From assembly GCA_031119395.1 (NCBI GenBank), contig JAVHYA010000001.1, positions 80,396-144,395 of the forward strand: a stretch of DNA of 64,000 bases. The letters are read 5' to 3'. Under the pieces are notes generated by a model. It did not search any database. It was not told where the DNA came from and was given only the letters and a program-made list of their open reading frames with translations. The first letter of the stretch is position 1. The number at the start of each line of letters is the position of its first letter. The position numbers were made by a program, and so were the translations under genes. This stretch comes from Pseudomonadota bacterium. GTDB taxonomy: Bacteria; Pseudomonadota; Gammaproteobacteria; Burkholderiales; Burkholderiaceae_C. Of this stretch, positions 1 through 8,658 are shown piece after piece.

Positions 1-99
1 GCCGTGTGGCGCCACGACGGCCGGCCCGGCGAGGGTGCGGACTGCCTGTCGCACAGCGGCGCCGCCGGCGCCATCCCGCGGGTGGGGGCGCCCGCGTGA
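1..99 (+). CDS. C-terminal end of an unidentified protein (5' end outside window)
   Basis: A reading frame open from the first base ends with TGA at 97-99 and encodes 32 residues. Every codon but one ends in G or C, as in the real genes here, so I take it as the tail of a coding gene. The stop overlaps the GTG start of the next gene (GTGA at 96-99), which suggests translational coupling and one operon. I recognise no domain in so short a piece. HpnK-type deacetylases often follow glycosyltransferase genes, but that is context, not evidence for this fragment. Confidence 0.5.
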   Translation, partial: AVWRHDGRPGEGADCLSHSGAAGAIPRVGAPA

Positions 100-974
100 G
101 GCCGACCGCCCGAGAGGGGTTCGGCGAAGCCCGCAGCCTGTGCATCTGCGCCGACGACTTCGGCCTCTCGGAGGGCATCAACCAGGCGGTGCTGGCGCTC
201 CTCGAGCGCGGCGTGGTCACGGCCACCAGCTGCATGGTGCTGCGTTCGGCCTGGCTGCCGGGGGCACGGCGCCTGCGCGTGCTGCCGCCGCAGCAGGCCG
301 ACGTGGGTCTGCACCTGGACCTCACGGCGGTGGACCCCTCGCCCGCGGAGGCGCCGCTGCGCGGCCTGGTCCTGCGCAGCCTGGCGCGCCAGCTCGACCT
401 CACAGCCGTGCGCGCCGCCATCGACGCACAGCTCGACCTCTTCGAGCAGGCCATGGGCCGCGCGCCCGCCCACGTCGACGGCCATCGCCACGTGCACCAG
501 CTGCCGGGCGTGCGTGAGCAGCTCGTGGAGGCGCTGTCGACCCGCTACCCGGCCGCGCCGCCATGGCTGCGCAGCACGCGGCCCGCAGCTGCGTCGGCCA
601 CGGTGCCGGCCAAGCAGCGCCTGATCCATGCGCTGGGCGGCCGCGGGCTGGAGGCGCTGGCGCGCCGCCGCGGCCTGCCCATGAGCCGCCACCTGCTCGG
701 CGTGTACGGCTTCGACGGCGGACCCGAGGCCTACCGGCAGCGCCTGCAGGCCTGGCTGGCGCAGGCCGGCGACGGCGACGTGCTCATGTGCCACCCGTCG
801 GTGCGGGCCGTCGATGGCGACGCGGTGGGCGAGGCGCGGGTGCAGGAGCTGTCGGCGCTGGCACTGCTCGGGCCCACGCTGCAGGCGGCCGGCAGTCGGG
901 TTCAACTGCGTCCGCTGTCGCGGACGCCGTTCGGCCAGGGTACCGGGCGCGGCGAGGCCGTGGCAGCCGGCTAG
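96..974 (+). CDS. ChbG/HpnK family carbohydrate deacetylase (YdjC-like)
   Basis: The 292-residue product matches the YdjC/ChbG/HpnK family of metal-dependent deacetylases that remove N-acetyl groups from sugars or hopanoid-linked sugars. The family metal site is visible: ADDFG near residues 19-23, the histidine of GLHLDLT (H73), and DGHRHVH at 128-134. A late CHP motif fits the active-site lid. I chose the GTG at 96 because it overlaps the preceding stop and lies about 20 codons before ADDFG; a longer frame from 6 exists but would overlap the upstream gene. The substrate cannot be told from sequence; hopanoid or cell-surface glycan processing is a guess from the family name. Confidence 0.8.
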   Translation: MRPTAREGFGEARSLCICADDFGLSEGINQAVLALLERGVVTATSCMVLRSAWLPGARRLRVLPPQQADVGLHLDLTAVDPSPAEAPLRGLVLRSLARQLDLTAVRAAIDAQLDLFEQAMGRAPAHVDGHRHVHQLPGVREQLVEALSTRYPAAPPWLRSTRPAAASATVPAKQRLIHALGGRGLEALARRRGLPMSRHLLGVYGFDGGPEAYRQRLQAWLAQAGDGDVLMCHPSVRAVDGDAVGEARVQELSALALLGPTLQAAGSRVQLRPLSRTPFGQGTGRGEAVAAG

Positions 975-1489
975 TCCCGCGGCTCGCAGCGCACCGCATC
1001 CCCCACGCGCAGCACGCCGCCGGCGAGGACGCGGGCCGTCATGCCGCCATGGCCGCGCAGCGCGTTGTAGCCGCCCGGCCCGAGCAGCTCCTCCATGCGC
1101 GAACAGGGCTCGCAGGGGCCGCTGAGTTCCAGCACCACCGCATCGCCGATGCGCAGCACCATCGGCTGGTCGCGAAACAGCGCACGGGCGGCGATCAGGT
1201 TCAGGCCCGACACCACGAGGTTGCGCCGCAGGTCCGCGGCCTGCACGCGCGGGCGCGCGGCCAGGGCGGCGATCACGGGCAGGTGCTCGGCCTGCAGCAG
1301 GGTGACCTGGCGCTTGCCGCCCACCGCGGCAGCCCGGGCACTGCGGTCGCCGTCCAAGCCGCGGCCGGCGATGGCGCAGGCTTCGTGCACGGCCTGCACC
1401 GGCGCCCGCCGCGCGGGACGCAGGTGGATCGCGTCGAGCCGGCCCGGCTGGGCGAAGCGTCGTGTCAGCGTGCGCAGGTCGAGGTCCAT
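971..1489 (-). CDS. MOSC domain-containing protein
   Basis: The 172-residue product looks like a stand-alone MOSC domain, the beta-rich fold at the C-terminus of molybdenum cofactor sulfurases that is also found alone in YiiM-like proteins. Visible signatures are GLDGDRSAR, the cysteine-bearing [13 protein letters not shown] with the likely sulfur-carrying cysteines, and a G-rich C-terminal part. The ATG at 1489 starts the conserved region directly; the frame remains open upstream but that part looks non-native. The 3' end overlaps the convergent deacetylase by 4 bp. A dispersed repeat lies between this gene and the divergent extensin-like gene. The role, perhaps in molybdopterin or detoxification chemistry, is not known. 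Confidence 0.8.
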   Translation of the reverse strand: MDLDLRTLTRRFAQPGRLDAIHLRPARRAPVQAVHEACAIAGRGLDGDRSARAAAVGGKRQVTLLQAEHLPVIAALAARPRVQAADLRRNLVVSGLNLIAARALFRDQPMVLRIGDAVVLELSGPCEPCSRMEELLGPGGYNALRGHGGMTARVLAGGVLRVGDAVRCEPRD

Positions 1490-1526
1490 GCGGCATTGTG
1501 GTGGACCCGGAGACCCGAAGTGGATG

Positions 1527-1588
1527 CTTCTCTTTTGATAGCATGCCGCGCACGCCCGACGGGCGCTCCAGCCACTTTTCCTTCGAAT
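1527..1588 (+). repeat. GATAGC/GGGCGCTGGAGG dispersed repeat, copy 1
   Basis: This copy in forward orientation has TTTTGATAGCATGCCGCG, then GACGGGCGCTCCAGCC and a TTCGAATCC tail. It ends two bases before the ATG of the extensin-like gene and supplies an alternative in-frame ATG at 1543. It therefore occupies the divergent control region between the MOSC gene and the extensin-like gene. Confidence 0.65.
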
Positions 1589-1590
1589 CC

Positions 1591-2358
1591 ATGTCCGCCG
1601 ATCCCAGTCCGCCACGCCCTCGCCGCCGCTGGCCCCGGGTGCTGGCGATGGCGGCCTCGGCGGCCGTCGCCGTGTGGGGTCTGCATGCAGCGGGCCTGCT
1701 CACCCTGCCGCCGCGCCACGATCCCTTCGCGCCGCTCGACGTGGCCGAGGCGCCGAACTGGCTCACGCCCCTGAAGCTCAGGCGCACGCGCGCCGACCCG
1801 CCTGCCTGCCTGGCGGCGCTGCAGGCTGCGGGCCTGCGCTTCGAACCGGTGCCCGACCGTCCGCTGCAGGACGGCTGCGGACTCGAGAACGCGGTGCGCC
1901 TGCGCGCCGGCCGCGAGGTGGCGCTCGGCACCCCCACGCTGCTCAGTTGCCCGGCCGCCCTGTCCTTCGCGCTGTGGGAGCGGCATGTGCTGCAGCCGCT
2001 GTCGCGCCAGCATTTCGGGCGGCCGGCCACCTCGGTGCAGCACCTGGGCAGCTACGCCTGCCGCGACGTCAACCGGGGCGACGGCCGCGCGACCGGGCGT
2101 CGCAGCCGCCACGCCACCGCCGATGCGCTCGACGTCGCAGGCGTCACGCTCGAAGGCGGCCGCACGCTGGTCCTGCGGCGCGACGCCGCACGGCCCTGGT
2201 CCGACGGGCGCGCTGCCACCGACCCCGCGCAGGCCTTCCTGTTCGACCTGCATGCCGGCGCCTGCCGCAGCTTCGACGGCGTCCTGGGGCCCGGCTACAA
2301 CGCGGTGCATGCCGACCACTTCCACCTGGAGGTCGGCGGCTGGCCGATGTGCCGCTGA
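1591..2358 (+). CDS. Extensin-like family protein, membrane-anchored
   Basis: The 255-residue product has a basic N-terminus and one hydrophobic segment at about residues 17-38, followed by an extracytoplasmic domain. The C-terminal half matches the extensin-like domain (PF06904): conserved cysteines, a GSYACRD motif, [16 protein letters not shown], and a closing [10 protein letters not shown], the D/H pattern of peptidoglycan-peptidase-like folds. It is probably anchored in the inner membrane facing the periplasm; a cell-wall role is inferred only. I preferred the ATG at 1591 because the earlier in-frame ATG at 1543 lies inside a dispersed repeat; if that one is used, 16 residues are repeat-encoded. 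Confidence 0.75.
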   Translation: MSADPSPPRPRRRWPRVLAMAASAAVAVWGLHAAGLLTLPPRHDPFAPLDVAEAPNWLTPLKLRRTRADPPACLAALQAAGLRFEPVPDRPLQDGCGLENAVRLRAGREVALGTPTLLSCPAALSFALWERHVLQPLSRQHFGRPATSVQHLGSYACRDVNRGDGRATGRRSRHATADALDVAGVTLEGGRTLVLRRDAARPWSDGRAATDPAQAFLFDLHAGACRSFDGVLGPGYNAVHADHFHLEVGGWPMCR

Positions 2359-2419
2359 GCAGCCGGCTCCCGGGCGGACCGCGTAGCATGCAGGCCCCGC
2401 CCCCTCCTCGCGATCCGCC

Positions 2420-4051
2420 TTGCGCTCCCCCCACGACTTCTCCCTGCACCACCCGCTGGCCTTCTGGGCCGGCTGCCTCGCCATCATCGGCGGCGTGCTG
2501 GCGCATGCGCCCATGTTCCTCATGGGCCGCCACACCGGCTACGAGATGGTGGGCATGGAGATGGACACGCCCATGCTCGTGGGCATGGCCATGATCCCGC
2601 TGGGCGTTCTGCTGGCGGCCTACGGGCTGATGCCCCGCATCGCGCAACTTCGCGCGCGCCTGCATCCCGGGCAGCCCCTGCAGTTCCACCTGGCCGACGG
2701 GGTGCCGCTCAACGCCGAGCACTGGAAGCTCGTTGTGGTGCTGGTCGTGGCGCTGGCGGTGGACGTGCTCAAGCCGGCGACGCTGGGCTTCGTCATGCCG
2801 GGCATGACGCGCGAATACGCCATCAGCAAGGAGACGGCCGGCATCCTCGCGCTGGTGGCACTCACCGGCACCACCGTCGGCTCGGTGCTCTGGGGCCGGC
2901 TGGCCGACGTGTTCGGGCGCCGCTCGGCGATCCTGCTGTCGGCACTGATGTTCATCGGCACGGCCATCTGCGGCGCGATGCCCAGCTTCGGCTGGAACCT
3001 GGCGATGTGCTTCCTCATGGGCGCCTCGGCCGGCGGGCTGCTGCCGATCACCTTCACGCTGATGGCCGAGACGGTGCCGGCCGCGCACCGCGGCTGGCTG
3101 CTGGTGGCGCTGGGCGGCATCGGCACGTCGGCGGGCTACCTGCTGGCCGCGGGGTCCGCCGACCTGCTGGTGCCCCTGTTCAGCTGGCGCGCGCTGTGGC
3201 TGCTGGGCCTGCCCACGGGGCTGCTGATCATCTTCCTGGGGCGCTACATCCCCGAGTCGCCGCGCTTCCTGGCCAATGCGGGGCTTCCCGAGGCGGCGCG
3301 TGCCGTGCTGGCGCGCTTCTCGGGCGCGGCGGCGGCGGCGTCCCCGGCCGACGCCGCCGTCGTGGTGGAGCCCGAGCCACCGGCCGGCGGCGTGCGGGCG
3401 CTGCTGCGCGGCCCGCATGCGCGCATCACCTGGGGGCTGATCGTCTGCGGGCTGGCCTGGGGCCTGGCGAACTTCGGCTTCCTGCTGTGGCTGCCGACCA
3501 ACCTCGGCGCGATGGGCATGGACCCGGGTGCGGCCAACGCCCTGCTGGCGCGCTCGGCGCTGCTGGCCCTGCCCGGCACGGCGCTCGTGATCTGGCTCTA
3601 CCACCGCTGGAGCAGCGTGAAGGCGCTGGTGCTCTTCATCGCACTGACGGCCCTCGCGCTGGCGCTGTTCGGCACGCTGGCCGTGCTGCGGGTGCAGTCG
3701 CCGGCCGCGATGGTGGCGGCCACGGCGCTGCTGCTGCTCAGCGCCAGCGGCGTGATCGCGATGCTGATCCCCTACGCCGCCGAGATCTACCCGGTGCACC
3801 TGCGCGGCACGGGATCGGGGCTGATCGCGGCAAGCTCCAAGGCCGGCGGCATCCTCGGCGCGGGCTTCGGCGTGCTGGGCGTCTTCGGCCACCTCGCGGT
3901 GTCGGCCGCGCTCATCGCCGTGCCCATGGCCGCGGCGGCGCTGCTGCTGGGCCTCGCCGGGGTCGAGACGCGGGGGCGCCGGCTGGAGGAGATCCAGGCC
4001 GACCTCTCGGCCGGCGCGGGCACGCCTGCAGGACGGACGGGCACTTCCTAG
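2420..4051 (+). CDS. MFS transporter, sugar-porter-like
   Basis: The 543-residue protein is a major facilitator superfamily transporter. The loop 2-3 signature is seen as GRLADVFGRR at about 159-168 and the sugar/organic-acid porter signature PESPRF at about 278-283. The MFS core starts only near residue 108; before it lie two extra hydrophobic segments, around 14-35 and 52-70, so the protein should have more than 12 membrane helices. The start is TTG at 2420; no better start fits the hydrophobic N-terminus. An Ala/Pro-rich central loop separates the two bundles. The substrate is unknown. The downstream cys promoter block suggests a separate transcription unit follows. Confidence 0.8.
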   Translation: MRSPHDFSLHHPLAFWAGCLAIIGGVLAHAPMFLMGRHTGYEMVGMEMDTPMLVGMAMIPLGVLLAAYGLMPRIAQLRARLHPGQPLQFHLADGVPLNAEHWKLVVVLVVALAVDVLKPATLGFVMPGMTREYAISKETAGILALVALTGTTVGSVLWGRLADVFGRRSAILLSALMFIGTAICGAMPSFGWNLAMCFLMGASAGGLLPITFTLMAETVPAAHRGWLLVALGGIGTSAGYLLAAGSADLLVPLFSWRALWLLGLPTGLLIIFLGRYIPESPRFLANAGLPEAARAVLARFSGAAAAASPADAAVVVEPEPPAGGVRALLRGPHARITWGLIVCGLAWGLANFGFLLWLPTNLGAMGMDPGAANALLARSALLALPGTALVIWLYHRWSSVKALVLFIALTALALALFGTLAVLRVQSPAAMVAATALLLLSASGVIAMLIPYAAEIYPVHLRGTGSGLIAASSKAGGILGAGFGVLGVFGHLAVSAALIAVPMAAAALLLGLAGVETRGRRLEEIQADLSAGAGTPAGRTGTS

Positions 4052-4077
4052 AATTGCGGGTTCGCGCCCCCGCCGCC

Positions 4078-4195
4078 CTTATCCGGCAAGCGGCGTCCAA
4101 GGGCCTGCAAGCCGCATGGATGCTGGTGCATATGCTTATCCGCATAAGGCGCGAACCAGAAAATCGTTTGCTTTCATAAGCGCTGCCTCTAGAGT
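4078..4195 (+). promoter_or_regulatory. cysI control region, duplicated upstream of cysH
   Basis: Two TTATCCG boxes lie here: CTTATCCGG at 4078-4086 and CTTATCCGCATAAG at 4135-4148, the latter an inverted repeat with 5-bp arms. A likely sigma-70 promoter follows, TTGCTT at 4168-4173 and TAGAGT at 4190-4195 with a 16-bp spacer. The same boxes with the same 57-bp and 33-bp spacings occur before cysH, so they are very likely the binding sites of a shared regulator. CysB is the obvious candidate from the pathway, but no regulator gene is in the window. Confidence 0.75.
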
Positions 4196-4267
4196 TCCGC
4201 CTTCCTCCGAAGGCTGGCGCCTGCGGCCGCGCCGCCACCTCCCGACGGGCCTTCCGACCGCCACACG

Positions 4268-6049
4268 ATGTACCAGTACACAGATTTCGACCGCCAGTTC
4301 GTGCGCCTGCGCGCTGCGCAATTCCGCGACCAGCTCGAGCGCTGGCAAGCGGGCAAGCTGCCCGAAGACGAGTTCCGCCCGCTGCGCCTGCAGAACGGCT
4401 GGTACGTGCAACGCTACGCGCCGATGCTGCGCGTGGCCGTGCCCTACGGCGAACTCAGCAGCCGCCAGCTGCGTGTGCTGGCGAAGATCGCGCGCGAGTA
4501 CGACGAGCCCGAGGCCGAGGTCTACAAGACCGCCATCGAGACCCAGGGCAAGCTCGGCTCGCACAAGCTGCCCACGCACTACGCCCACTTCACCACGCGG
4601 CAGAACGTCCAGTACAACTGGATCCCGCTGGCCAAGTCGGCGGACGTGATGGACCTGCTGGCCTCGGTCGACATGCACGGCATCCAGACCAGCGGCAACT
4701 GCATCCGCAACATCACCAGCGACGAGCGCGCCGGCGTGGCGGTCGACGAGGTGGTCGATCCCCGCCCCTACGCCGAGATCATGCGGCAGTGGAGCACGCT
4801 GCACCCCGAGTTCGCCTTCCTGCCGCGCAAGTTCAAGATCGCGATCACCGGCGCCGCCGAGGACCGCGCCGCCACCGGCTGGCACGACGTCGGCCTGAAG
4901 CTGCTGAAGAACGAGGCCGGCGAGATCGGCTTTCGCGTCCAGGTGGGCGGCGGCATGGGCCGCACGCCGATCGTGGGCACGGTGCTGCGCGAGTTCCTGC
5001 CCTGGCAGCAGATCATGAACTACCTCGAGGCCGTGATCCGCGTCTACAACCGCTACGGCCGCCGCGACAACATCTACAAGGCCCGCATCAAGATCCTGGT
5101 GAAGGCCGAGGGCCAGCGCTACATCGACGACGTCGAGGCCGAGTACAAGCAGATCCTCGAGCACGACGGCGCGCCGCACACCATCACGCAGGCCGAGTTC
5201 GACCGCGTGGCCGCGTCCTTCGTGCCGCCGGCGCTGTCCCAGCGCGTGTACCGGAGCGCCGAGGCGACCGACGCCGCGCTGCGCGAGCAGGCGGCCGACG
5301 ACGTGCAGTTCGCCCGCTGGCTGCAGCGCAACGTGGCGCCGCACAAGAACCCCGCCCTGCGCGCCGTCACGCTGTCCTTCAAGCGGCTGGGCCAGGCGCC
5401 GGGCGACGCGAACGCGGACCAGCTCGACACCGTGGCCGCGCTGGCCGACCGCTTCTCGGCCGGCGAAGTGCGCGTGACGCACGACCAGAACGTGCTCCTG
5501 CCCTGGGTGCATGCCGAAGACCTGCACGCGCTGTGGCTCGCCGCCCGCGCCGCGGGCTTCGCCAGCGCCAACGTGCACCTGCTGACCGACATGATCGCCT
5601 GCCCCGGCGGCGACTTCTGCGCGCTGGCCAATGCGCGCTCGATTCCCGTGGCCGAGGCCATCACCGAGCGCTACCAGGACCTCGACGAGCTCGACGACCT
5701 GGGCGAGATCGACCTGCACATCAGCGGCTGCATCAACAGCTGCGGCCACCACCACAGCGGCCACATCGGCATCCTCGGCGTCGACAAGGACGGCAAGGAG
5801 TGGTACCAGGTCACGCTGGCCGGCTCCGACGGCTCCGACCTGAGCGGCCCCGCGCAGGCCGGCAAGGTGGTCGGCCCCTCGTTCTCGGCGGCCGAGGTGC
5901 CGGACGTGATCGAAGCGGTGCTCAACACCTACCGCGACACCCGCAATGCGGGCGAGACCTTCATCGACACGCTGCGCCGCGTCGGCCACGATCCCTTCAA
6001 GGCGGCCGCCAACGGTGCGCGCTTCAAGGTCGAGGAGGCCGCAGCATGA
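4268..6049 (+). CDS. cysI: Sulfite reductase hemoprotein subunit
   Basis: The 593-residue protein is a nitrite/sulfite reductase with the siroheme-[4Fe-4S] site, reducing sulfite to sulfide in cysteine synthesis. The cluster cysteines are C445 and C451 (CPGGDFC) and C488 and C492 (SGCINSCGHH). The two ferredoxin-like half domains are recognisable before each siroheme half. No CysJ flavoprotein gene is nearby, so the electron donor is probably a ferredoxin or another small partner; a ferredoxin gene and a ferredoxin-NADP reductase-like gene lie 3' of cysN. The gene has its own promoter block about 70 bp upstream and overlaps the DUF934 gene by ATGA. Sulfite rather than nitrite is inferred from the cys neighbours. 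Confidence 0.93.
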   Translation: MYQYTDFDRQFVRLRAAQFRDQLERWQAGKLPEDEFRPLRLQNGWYVQRYAPMLRVAVPYGELSSRQLRVLAKIAREYDEPEAEVYKTAIETQGKLGSHKLPTHYAHFTTRQNVQYNWIPLAKSADVMDLLASVDMHGIQTSGNCIRNITSDERAGVAVDEVVDPRPYAEIMRQWSTLHPEFAFLPRKFKIAITGAAEDRAATGWHDVGLKLLKNEAGEIGFRVQVGGGMGRTPIVGTVLREFLPWQQIMNYLEAVIRVYNRYGRRDNIYKARIKILVKAEGQRYIDDVEAEYKQILEHDGAPHTITQAEFDRVAASFVPPALSQRVYRSAEATDAALREQAADDVQFARWLQRNVAPHKNPALRAVTLSFKRLGQAPGDANADQLDTVAALADRFSAGEVRVTHDQNVLLPWVHAEDLHALWLAARAAGFASANVHLLTDMIACPGGDFCALANARSIPVAEAITERYQDLDELDDLGEIDLHISGCINSCGHHHSGHIGILGVDKDGKEWYQVTLAGSDGSDLSGPAQAGKVVGPSFSAAEVPDVIEAVLNTYRDTRNAGETFIDTLRRVGHDPFKAAANGARFKVEEAAA

Positions 6050-6438
6050 ACCGGACCCTCAAGATCCTCGCGGCCGAGGAACACGTCGACGACGGCGACC
6101 CGAAGGTGCTGCAGCTCGCCAACGACGCCGATCCGCTCGCGATCGAGAACTGCCTGCAGGACGTCGAGCGCATCGACCTCGTGTTCCCCAAGTTCACCGA
6201 CGGCCGCGCCTACAGCCAGGCCTTCCTGCTGCGCCGTCGCCTGGGCTTCACCGGCGACATCCGCGCCACCGGCGACGTGCTGATCGACCAGCTGGTGCAG
6301 ATGCAGCGCACCGGCTTCTCGAGCGCGGTGCTCAAGGAAGGCGTCGACGCCTCGGCCGCGCAACGGCAGTTCGACCGCTTCGCCGCCTACTACCAGGGCG
6401 ACGCGCAGGAGCCCGAGCCGCTGTTCGCACGCGACTGA
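6046..6438 (+). CDS. DUF934 family protein of the cysI operon
   Basis: The 130-residue product belongs to the DUF934 family, which is almost always encoded next to cysI in alpha- and beta-proteobacteria lacking cysJ. It starts at an ATG that overlaps the cysI stop (ATGA), so the two are translationally coupled. The sequence is soluble, acidic, without cysteine clusters, and contains the segment FPKFTDGRAYSQAFLLRRRL typical of the family. A role in delivering electrons to, or assembling, the sulfite reductase has been guessed from linkage; nothing in the sequence proves it. Confidence 0.85.
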   Translation: MNRTLKILAAEEHVDDGDPKVLQLANDADPLAIENCLQDVERIDLVFPKFTDGRAYSQAFLLRRRLGFTGDIRATGDVLIDQLVQMQRTGFSSAVLKEGVDASAAQRQFDRFAAYYQGDAQEPEPLFARD

Positions 6439-6769
6439 GCCGCCCCGGAAACCTGAAGTGCAATCGGCCGCCAGCGCCCGCCAGACGGGCCTGGCGGCCG
6501 AATTCGTCACGTTCGTGACGATCGGCAGCTGATACCGCGTCGCGATGAACCAATAGCCGTTCGGACTGAGCTTGGCCTGTCCTGAGCCTGTCGAAGGGTC
6601 GAAGTCCTGCGCAGCGCTTCGACGAGCTCATCGTGAACGGGCTGGTGTCTTGAGCGCCATCCAGCATCCGAGCCTGCCTGCGTGGACGTTGGTCATCGGA
6701 TCGCCTTTTGCATCGACAGCTGAACACTGCGACGCGGCCGCCTGCGCCAGTTGCGCCAGCGCTTCATGC
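6439..6769. other. Intergenic stretch with hairpins and repeats between DUF934 gene and cysH
   Basis: I see no gene here. The stretch holds a 10-bp perfect inverted repeat CGGCCGCCAG/CTGGCGGCCG at 6466-6475 and 6491-6500, which is also similar to the 3' half of the 62-bp dispersed repeat in reverse orientation. A small hairpin TCGTCAC/GTGACGA follows at about 6505-6519, then a CTTCGACAGGCTC-type repeat. The first hairpin may end the cysI-DUF934 transcript, although no T-run follows. Confidence 0.5.
6582..6630. repeat. CTTCGACAGGCTC-type inverted repeat, copy 1
   Basis: Arms CTGAGCCTGTCGAAG (6582-6596) and CTTCGACGAGCTCA (6617-6630) form a near-perfect inverted repeat with a 20-base loop. The outer flanks (GTTCGGAC... 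and ...GTGAACGGGC) extend the symmetry. The same motif occurs between ilvC and ilvN, so it is a dispersed intergenic element. Confidence 0.7.
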
Positions 6770-6887
6770 CTTATCCGGATTCGCGCCCCGATCCCGCCGA
6801 AACCCGCATGAACACTGGCGCATTTGCTTATCCGCATAAAGCGCGAACTAAAAGATCGTTTGCTTTCATAAGGGTGCTCCCTAAAGT
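6770..6887 (+). promoter_or_regulatory. cysH control region, duplicate of the cysI block
   Basis: CTTATCCGG at 6770-6778, CTTATCCGCATAA at 6827-6839, then TTGCTT at 6860-6865 and TAAAGT at 6882-6887 with a 16-bp spacer. Spacings between elements equal those upstream of cysI exactly, and the stretch around the second box and promoter is almost identical to it. This marks cysI and cysH as co-regulated despite separate transcription starts. Confidence 0.75.
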
Positions 6888-6945
6888 GCGGGCCTCGGGT
6901 GCCGGCGCCACGCACGGCGACCTGCTCCAACGGATTACTCGCCCC

Positions 6946-7566
6946 ATGAGCATCGACCTCGCAGACATCAACGACCGCCTCGGCCGCCATGCCGAAGGCC
7001 TGGTCGACTGGGCCATCGGCCTGGGCCAGCCGGCCATCGTCACCACCAACTTCCGGCCCTTCGAGGCGGTGATCCTGCACCTCGTCACGCGGGTGCAGCC
7101 CGACGTGCCGGTGGTCTGGATGGACAACGGCTACAACACCGAGGCCACCTACCGCTTCGCCGACGAAGTGACGAAGCAGCTGAAGCTGAACCTCAGGATC
7201 TACCTGCCGCGGCGCTCGCGCGCGCATCGCGAGGCCGTGGACGGCCCGACGCCCGCGCTGGACGACCCGCGTCACGCGGCCTTCACCGAGGAGGTGAAGC
7301 TCGAGCCCTTCGCCCGCGCCCTGCGCGAAACGGCGCCGAAGGTCTGGTTCACCGCCCTGCGCGCCACCGACACCGCCGTGCGCGCCCAGATGGACCCGGT
7401 GAGCATCAACCCCGATGGCCTCATCAAGGTCGCGCCGCTGCTGCACTGGTCGTCCAAGGACCTGTACGAATACTGCGAGAAGCACGGCCTGCCCAACAAC
7501 TTCGACTACGTGGACCCGACCAAGGGCGAAGACAACCGCGAGTGCGGTCTGCATCTGAGCCATTGA
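6946..7566 (+). CDS. cysH: Phosphoadenosine phosphosulfate reductase family protein (PAPS-type by cysteine pattern)
   Basis: The 206-residue product belongs to the CysH family, which reduces PAPS or APS to sulfite with thioredoxin or glutathione. The C-terminal catalytic ECGLH motif is present. The two cysteine pairs that bind [4Fe-4S] in assimilatory APS reductases are absent; apart from the catalytic cysteine I see only one other cysteine, in EYCEKHG. The protein therefore looks PAPS-type and is shorter than the usual 230-250 residues. No APS kinase domain is encoded in the cluster, and CysN ends without one. The ATG at 6946 opens the conserved part; an in-frame extension upstream would run through the promoter block. 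Confidence 0.85.
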   Translation: MSIDLADINDRLGRHAEGLVDWAIGLGQPAIVTTNFRPFEAVILHLVTRVQPDVPVVWMDNGYNTEATYRFADEVTKQLKLNLRIYLPRRSRAHREAVDGPTPALDDPRHAAFTEEVKLEPFARALRETAPKVWFTALRATDTAVRAQMDPVSINPDGLIKVAPLLHWSSKDLYEYCEKHGLPNNFDYVDPTKGEDNRECGLHLSH

Positions 7567-7579
7567 AGTCGGACCTCCC

Positions 7580-7671
7580 TACGCGAAGGTCGCGAAGGTT
7601 TCGCAAAACACGCGAAAGAACCTCCAAGTATTTTTCTGCGTCCTTCGCGTGACCTTCGCGCCCTTCGCGCA
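7580..7671. repeat. GCGAAGG palindromic repeat, copy 1
   Basis: The left arm contains CGCGAAGGTCGCGAAGG and the right arm CCTTCGCGTGACCTTCGCG and CCCTTCGCG, giving a long imperfect inverted repeat of tandem GCGAAGG units around an A/T-rich centre with TATTTTTCTG. It fills the gap between cysH and cysD. A second copy lies between ilvN and ilvB. Confidence 0.75.
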
Positions 7672-7698
7672 CGGATGTCCGCTCCCGACCCCGACCCC

Positions 7699-8658
7699 AT
7701 GAACGCCCGCACCGAACCCGACCTGCTGCAAGCCGCCACGACGATGCATTCGCCTGCCCGCCTGTCCAACACGCACCTCGACGCGCTCGAGGAAGAAGCG
7801 ATCTTCATCCTGCGCGAAGTCGCCGCCGCCTTCGAGCGCCCGACGCTGCTGTTCTCGGGCGGCAAGGACTCGCTGGTGCTGCTCAAGTGCGCCGAGAAGG
7901 CCTTCGGCAGCGGCCGCCTGCCCTACCCGCTGCTGATGATCGACACCGGCCACAACTTCCCCGAGGTGACGGCCTTCCGCGACCAGCGCGCGAAGGAGCT
8001 GGGCGCCGAGCTGATCGTGCGCAGCGTGGAAGACTCGATGGCGCGCGGCACCGTGCGCCTGGCGCATCCCGGCGAGTCGCGCAACGTGCACCAGTCGGTC
8101 ACGCTGCTCGAAGCCATCGAGGAATTCCGCTTCGACGCGCTGATCGGCGGCGCGCGCCGCGACGAGGAGAAGGCCCGCGCCAAGGAGCGCATCTTTTCCC
8201 ACCGCGACGCCTTCGGCCAGTGGCAACCCAAGGACCAGCGCCCCGAGCTGTGGACGCTGTTCAACACGCGACTCGCGCCGGGCGAGCACTTCCGCGTCTT
8301 CCCGATCAGCAACTGGACCGAGCTGGACGTGTGGCAGTACATCGAGCGCGAGGCGATCGAGCTGCCCTCGATCTACTACACGCACCAGCGCGAGGTGGTC
8401 GAGCGCAAGGGCCTGCTGATGCCGGTGACCGAACTCACGCCGCCGCGCGAGGGCGAGAAGGTGGAAGTTCGCAACGTGCGCTTCCGCACCGTGGGTGACA
8501 TCACCTGCACCGCGCCGGTCGAGAGCCTGGCCGCCGATGCGGGCGACGTGGTGATCGAGACGCTGGCCGCCGAAGTGAGCGAGCGCGGCGCCACGCGCAT
8601 GGACGACAAGACATCCGAGGCTTCCATGGAGAAGCGCAAGAAGGACGGGTATTTCTGA
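7699..8658 (+). CDS. cysD: Sulfate adenylyltransferase subunit 2
   Basis: This is the catalytic ATP pyrophosphatase subunit of ATP sulfurylase, which makes APS from sulfate and ATP together with the GTPase CysN. The PP-loop SGGKDS is at about residues 53-58, with a glycine where enterobacterial CysD has isoleucine. Later motifs FPISNWTELDVWQYI and the C-terminal MEKRKKDGYF are diagnostic. The start is uncertain: ATG at 7675, 7699 or 7744 are all in frame; 7675 lies just past a palindromic repeat, so I chose 7699. The gene overlaps cysN (TGATG) and the two are surely co-translated. Confidence 0.93.
   Translation: MNARTEPDLLQAATTMHSPARLSNTHLDALEEEAIFILREVAAAFERPTLLFSGGKDSLVLLKCAEKAFGSGRLPYPLLMIDTGHNFPEVTAFRDQRAKELGAELIVRSVEDSMARGTVRLAHPGESRNVHQSVTLLEAIEEFRFDALIGGARRDEEKARAKERIFSHRDAFGQWQPKDQRPELWTLFNTRLAPGEHFRVFPISNWTELDVWQYIEREAIELPSIYYTHQREVVERKGLLMPVTELTPPREGEKVEVRNVRFRTVGDITCTAPVESLAADAGDVVIETLAAEVSERGATRMDDKTSEASMEKRKKDGYF

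Noticed and set aside
6572..6811. Open frame of 79 codons upstream of cysH.
   Set aside because: It overlaps a palindromic repeat and the cysH control block and has no coding signature.
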